A program made the position numbers and the translations under genes. This document shows, piece after piece, positions 61,597 to 64,000 of a stretch of 64,000 nt of DNA. Position 1 is the stretch's first letter. Each line of letters begins with the position of its first letter. Source of the DNA: Acidovorax sp. Leaf78 (lineage in GTDB: Bacteria > Pseudomonadota > Gammaproteobacteria > Burkholderiales > Burkholderiaceae_C). The notes under the pieces were generated by a model. That model made no database searches, was not told where the DNA came from, and saw only the letters and a list, made by a program, of their open reading frames with translations. The stretch covers positions 68,247-132,246 of the forward strand of contig NZ_LMLZ01000026.1 of the NCBI RefSeq assembly GCF_001422735.1, given 5' to 3'.

Positions 61597-63987
61597 ATGT
61601 CTGCACTTTTCAGCCCGACCGCCCTGGTCGTACCGTTTGAAAACCTGAGAATGACCGATGTCGAGGCCGTAGGCGGTAAAAACGCCTCCCTCGGCGAGAT
61701 GATCTCCCAACTGCCAGAGGGCGTGCGGGTGCCCACGGGCTTTGCCACCACAGCGCACGCGTTTCGCCAGTTCCTGGCGAACGACGGCCTGGCCGACAAG
61801 ATCAGCGCCAAGCTCAAGAGCCTGGACACCGAAGACGTCCGCGCCCTGGCCACGGTGGGCGCCGAAATCCGCGCCATGGTCGAGGCCCAGCCCTTTCCGG
61901 CCGACCTGCAGGCCGCCATTGCTGAAGCCTTCGCCACGCTGAGCGCCGGCAACCCCGCCGCATCGTTCGCCGTGCGCTCGTCCGCCACGGCCGAAGACCT
62001 GCCCGACGCCTCGTTTGCGGGCCAGCAAGAAACCTTCCTGAACGTGGTGGGCATCGACGACGTGCTGCACAAGATGAAGGAAGTGTTCGCGTCGCTGTAC
62101 AACGACCGCGCCATTTCTTACCGCGTCCACAAGGGCTTCGAGCACGACGTGGTGGCCCTGTCCGCCGGCGTGCAGCGCATGGTGCGCTCCGACCTGGGCG
62201 CCGCTGGCGTGATGTTCACCATCGACACCGAATCGGGCTTTGAAGAAGTCGTGTTCATCACCAGCAGCTACGGCCTGGGCGAGACCGTGGTGCAGGGCGC
62301 CGTGAACCCCGACGAGTTCTACGTGCACAAGCCCATGCTCAAGGCCGGCAAGAAGGCCGTGATCCGCCGCAACCTGGGCAGCAAGCTGCTGCAGATGGTG
62401 TTCTCCACCGCCGAAGAAAAAGCCGCTTCGGGCAAGCTGGTCAAGACCATCGACGTGGCCACCGAGCAGCGCAACCGTTATTCGCTGACCGACGCCGACG
62501 TGCAGCAGCTGGCGCACTACGCGCTGGTGATCGAGCAGCACTATGGCCGCCCGATGGACATCGAATGGGGCAAGGACGGCACCGACGGCCTGCTCTACAT
62601 CCTGCAGGCCCGCCCCGAGACGGTGAAAAGCCAGTCCAAGGGCCAGGCCGAGATGCGCTACAAGCTCAAGGGCTCGGGCACCGTGCTGGCCGAAGGCCGC
62701 GCCATCGGCCAGAAGATCGGCACCGGCCCCGTGCGCCTGGTGCACAACATTTCCGAGATGGACAAGGTGCAGCCCGGCGACGTGCTGGTCACCGACATGA
62801 CCGACCCCAACTGGGAGCCCGTGATGAAGCGCGCGAGCGCCATCGTCACCAACCGCGGCGGGCGCACCTGCCACGCGGCCATCATTGCGCGCGAGCTGGG
62901 CATTCCGGCCGTGGTGGGCTGCGGTGACGCGACCGAGCTGCTAAAAGACGGCACGCTGGTCACCGTGAGCTGCGCCGAGGGCGACACCGGCCACATCTAC
63001 GACGGCCTGCTCGAGACCGAGGTCACCGAGGTGCAGCGCGGCGAGATGCCCGCCATCAAGACCAAGATCATGATGAACGTGGGCAACCCCCAGCTGGCCT
63101 TCGACTTCTGCCAGCTGCCCAACGAAGGCGTGGGCCTGGCGCGGCTCGAGTTCATCATCAACAACAACATCGGCGTGCACCCCAAGGCCATCCTGGACTA
63201 CCCCCAGATCGATGCCGACCTGAAGAAAGCGGTGGAGTCGGTGGCCCGCGGCCATGCCAGCCCGCGCGCGTTCTACGTGGACAAGGTCGCCGAAGGCGTG
63301 GCCACCATCGCCGCCGCGTTCTACCCCAAGCCCGTGATCGTGCGCCTGTCGGACTTCAAGTCCAACGAGTACCGCAAGCTCATCGGCGGCAGCCGCTACG
63401 AGCCCGAGGAAGAAAACCCGATGCTGGGCTTTCGCGGTGCGGCGCGCTACATCAGCGAAGACTTCGGCGAAGCCTTTGCGATGGAGTGCGAGGCTTTGAA
63501 GCGCGTGCGCAACGACATGGGCCTGACCAACGTACAGGTGATGGTGCCCTTTGTCCGCACGCTGGGCCAGGCCGAGCGCGTGACCAAGCTGCTGGCCACC
63601 CACGGCCTCCAGCGGGGCAAGGACGACCTCAAGGTCATCATGATGTGCGAGGTGCCGAGCAACGCCATCCTGGCCGAGCGCTTCCTGGAGTTCTTCGACG
63701 GTTTTTCCATCGGCTCCAACGACCTGACCCAGCTCACCCTGGGCCTGGACCGCGATTCGGGCCTGGAGCTGCTGGCGCAGGACTTTGACGAGCGCGACCC
63801 CGCCGTACTGGCGCTGGTGGAGAAGGCCATCAAGGCCTGTCTGGCCGAGGGCAAGTACATCGGCATCTGCGGCCAGGGCCCCAGCGACCACCCTGACTTT
63901 GCGCAGTGGCTGGCCAAGGAAGGCATTTCGTCGATCTCGCTCAATCCTGACAGCGTGATCGCCACCTGGCAGCAACTGGCGAGCTGA
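61597..63987 (+). CDS. ppsA: Phosphoenolpyruvate synthase
   Basis: A 796-residue enzyme that converts pyruvate + ATP + H2O to phosphoenolpyruvate + AMP + phosphate, the entry to gluconeogenesis. The start at 61597 ([14 protein letters not shown]) is preceded by GGAGC; the long upstream open frame is antisense to ppsR. N-terminal ATP-binding domain: [12 protein letters not shown] and [23 protein letters not shown]. Swivelling His domain: [21 protein letters not shown] with catalytic His426 and the preceding Thr that PpsR modifies. C-terminal PEP/pyruvate barrel: [28 protein letters not shown], and the catalytic Cys region [16 protein letters not shown]. Length as expected. The regulator is the divergent ppsR. 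Confidence 0.97.
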   Translation: MSALFSPTALVVPFENLRMTDVEAVGGKNASLGEMISQLPEGVRVPTGFATTAHAFRQFLANDGLADKISAKLKSLDTEDVRALATVGAEIRAMVEAQPFPADLQAAIAEAFATLSAGNPAASFAVRSSATAEDLPDASFAGQQETFLNVVGIDDVLHKMKEVFASLYNDRAISYRVHKGFEHDVVALSAGVQRMVRSDLGAAGVMFTIDTESGFEEVVFITSSYGLGETVVQGAVNPDEFYVHKPMLKAGKKAVIRRNLGSKLLQMVFSTAEEKAASGKLVKTIDVATEQRNRYSLTDADVQQLAHYALVIEQHYGRPMDIEWGKDGTDGLLYILQARPETVKSQSKGQAEMRYKLKGSGTVLAEGRAIGQKIGTGPVRLVHNISEMDKVQPGDVLVTDMTDPNWEPVMKRASAIVTNRGGRTCHAAIIARELGIPAVVGCGDATELLKDGTLVTVSCAEGDTGHIYDGLLETEVTEVQRGEMPAIKTKIMMNVGNPQLAFDFCQLPNEGVGLARLEFIINNNIGVHPKAILDYPQIDADLKKAVESVARGHASPRAFYVDKVAEGVATIAAAFYPKPVIVRLSDFKSNEYRKLIGGSRYEPEEENPMLGFRGAARYISEDFGEAFAMECEALKRVRNDMGLTNVQVMVPFVRTLGQAERVTKLLATHGLQRGKDDLKVIMMCEVPSNAILAERFLEFFDGFSIGSNDLTQLTLGLDRDSGLELLAQDFDERDPAVLALVEKAIKACLAEGKYIGICGQGPSDHPDFAQWLAKEGISSISLNPDSVIATWQQLAS

Positions 63988-64000
63988 AGGCCCAGGCCCT

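Overview
The window is high-GC chromosomal DNA from a betaproteobacterium, most likely a member of the Comamonadaceae close to Acidovorax. This rests on protein character (two IPTL-CTERM proteins, DUF3325/DUF3649/PepSY iron modules, the ppsR/ppsA pair), on base composition, and on a short double-hairpin intergenic repeat that I associate with this family. No rRNA, tRNA, CRISPR array, insertion sequence or prophage was seen. Genus-level assignment is inference.

Layout. 1-917: 3' end of comEC. 1009-3505: a tightly coupled circularly permuted ATP-grasp / alpha-E gene pair. 3657-6169: a VF530-type protein, then a LysR regulator divergent from an alpha/beta-hydrolase-fold protein whose catalytic Ser and His positions are replaced. 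6196-12904: a tripartite RND multidrug efflux operon (adaptor, pump, outer-membrane lipoprotein) preceded by a near-ideal SoxR operator/promoter and a long structured leader with a possible 26-codon ORF. 13072-14508: a succinate-semialdehyde-type aldehyde dehydrogenase. 14594-19537: two divergent surface proteins with IPTL-CTERM tails, one glycine-rich and one with a DUF4347 domain plus seven cadherin-like repeats.

From 19775 to 39348 nearly everything is for ferric-siderophore uptake. There are two parallel minus-strand modules, each with a PepSY membrane protein, small membrane proteins and two or three TonB-dependent receptors, and each headed by a Fur-like site. A plus-strand M48 membrane peptidase separates them. 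Next come bacterioferritin (iron storage), a secreted lipoprotein with a carbohydrate-binding-like domain and a propeller, and ahpC/ahpF (peroxide removal). A Fur-boxed hemin operon follows (receptor, unknown 115-aa protein, hmuSTUV; 46095-52658).

The right end holds a heavy-metal RND efflux operon of CzcCBA type with three small His-rich periplasmic or membrane-anchored proteins (52771-59875), a DUF4303 protein, and the divergent ppsR/ppsA pair that controls and catalyses phosphoenolpyruvate synthesis (60570-63987).

The genes form a metal and redox homeostasis neighbourhood: iron and heme import, iron storage, peroxide detoxification, divalent-metal export and redox-drug efflux. The most unusual items are the catalytically degenerate hydrolase, the SoxR-box efflux operon, the possible His-Cys dyad in the DUF4347 surface protein, a bacterioferritin lacking a ferroxidase glutamate, and the repeats around the receptor genes.
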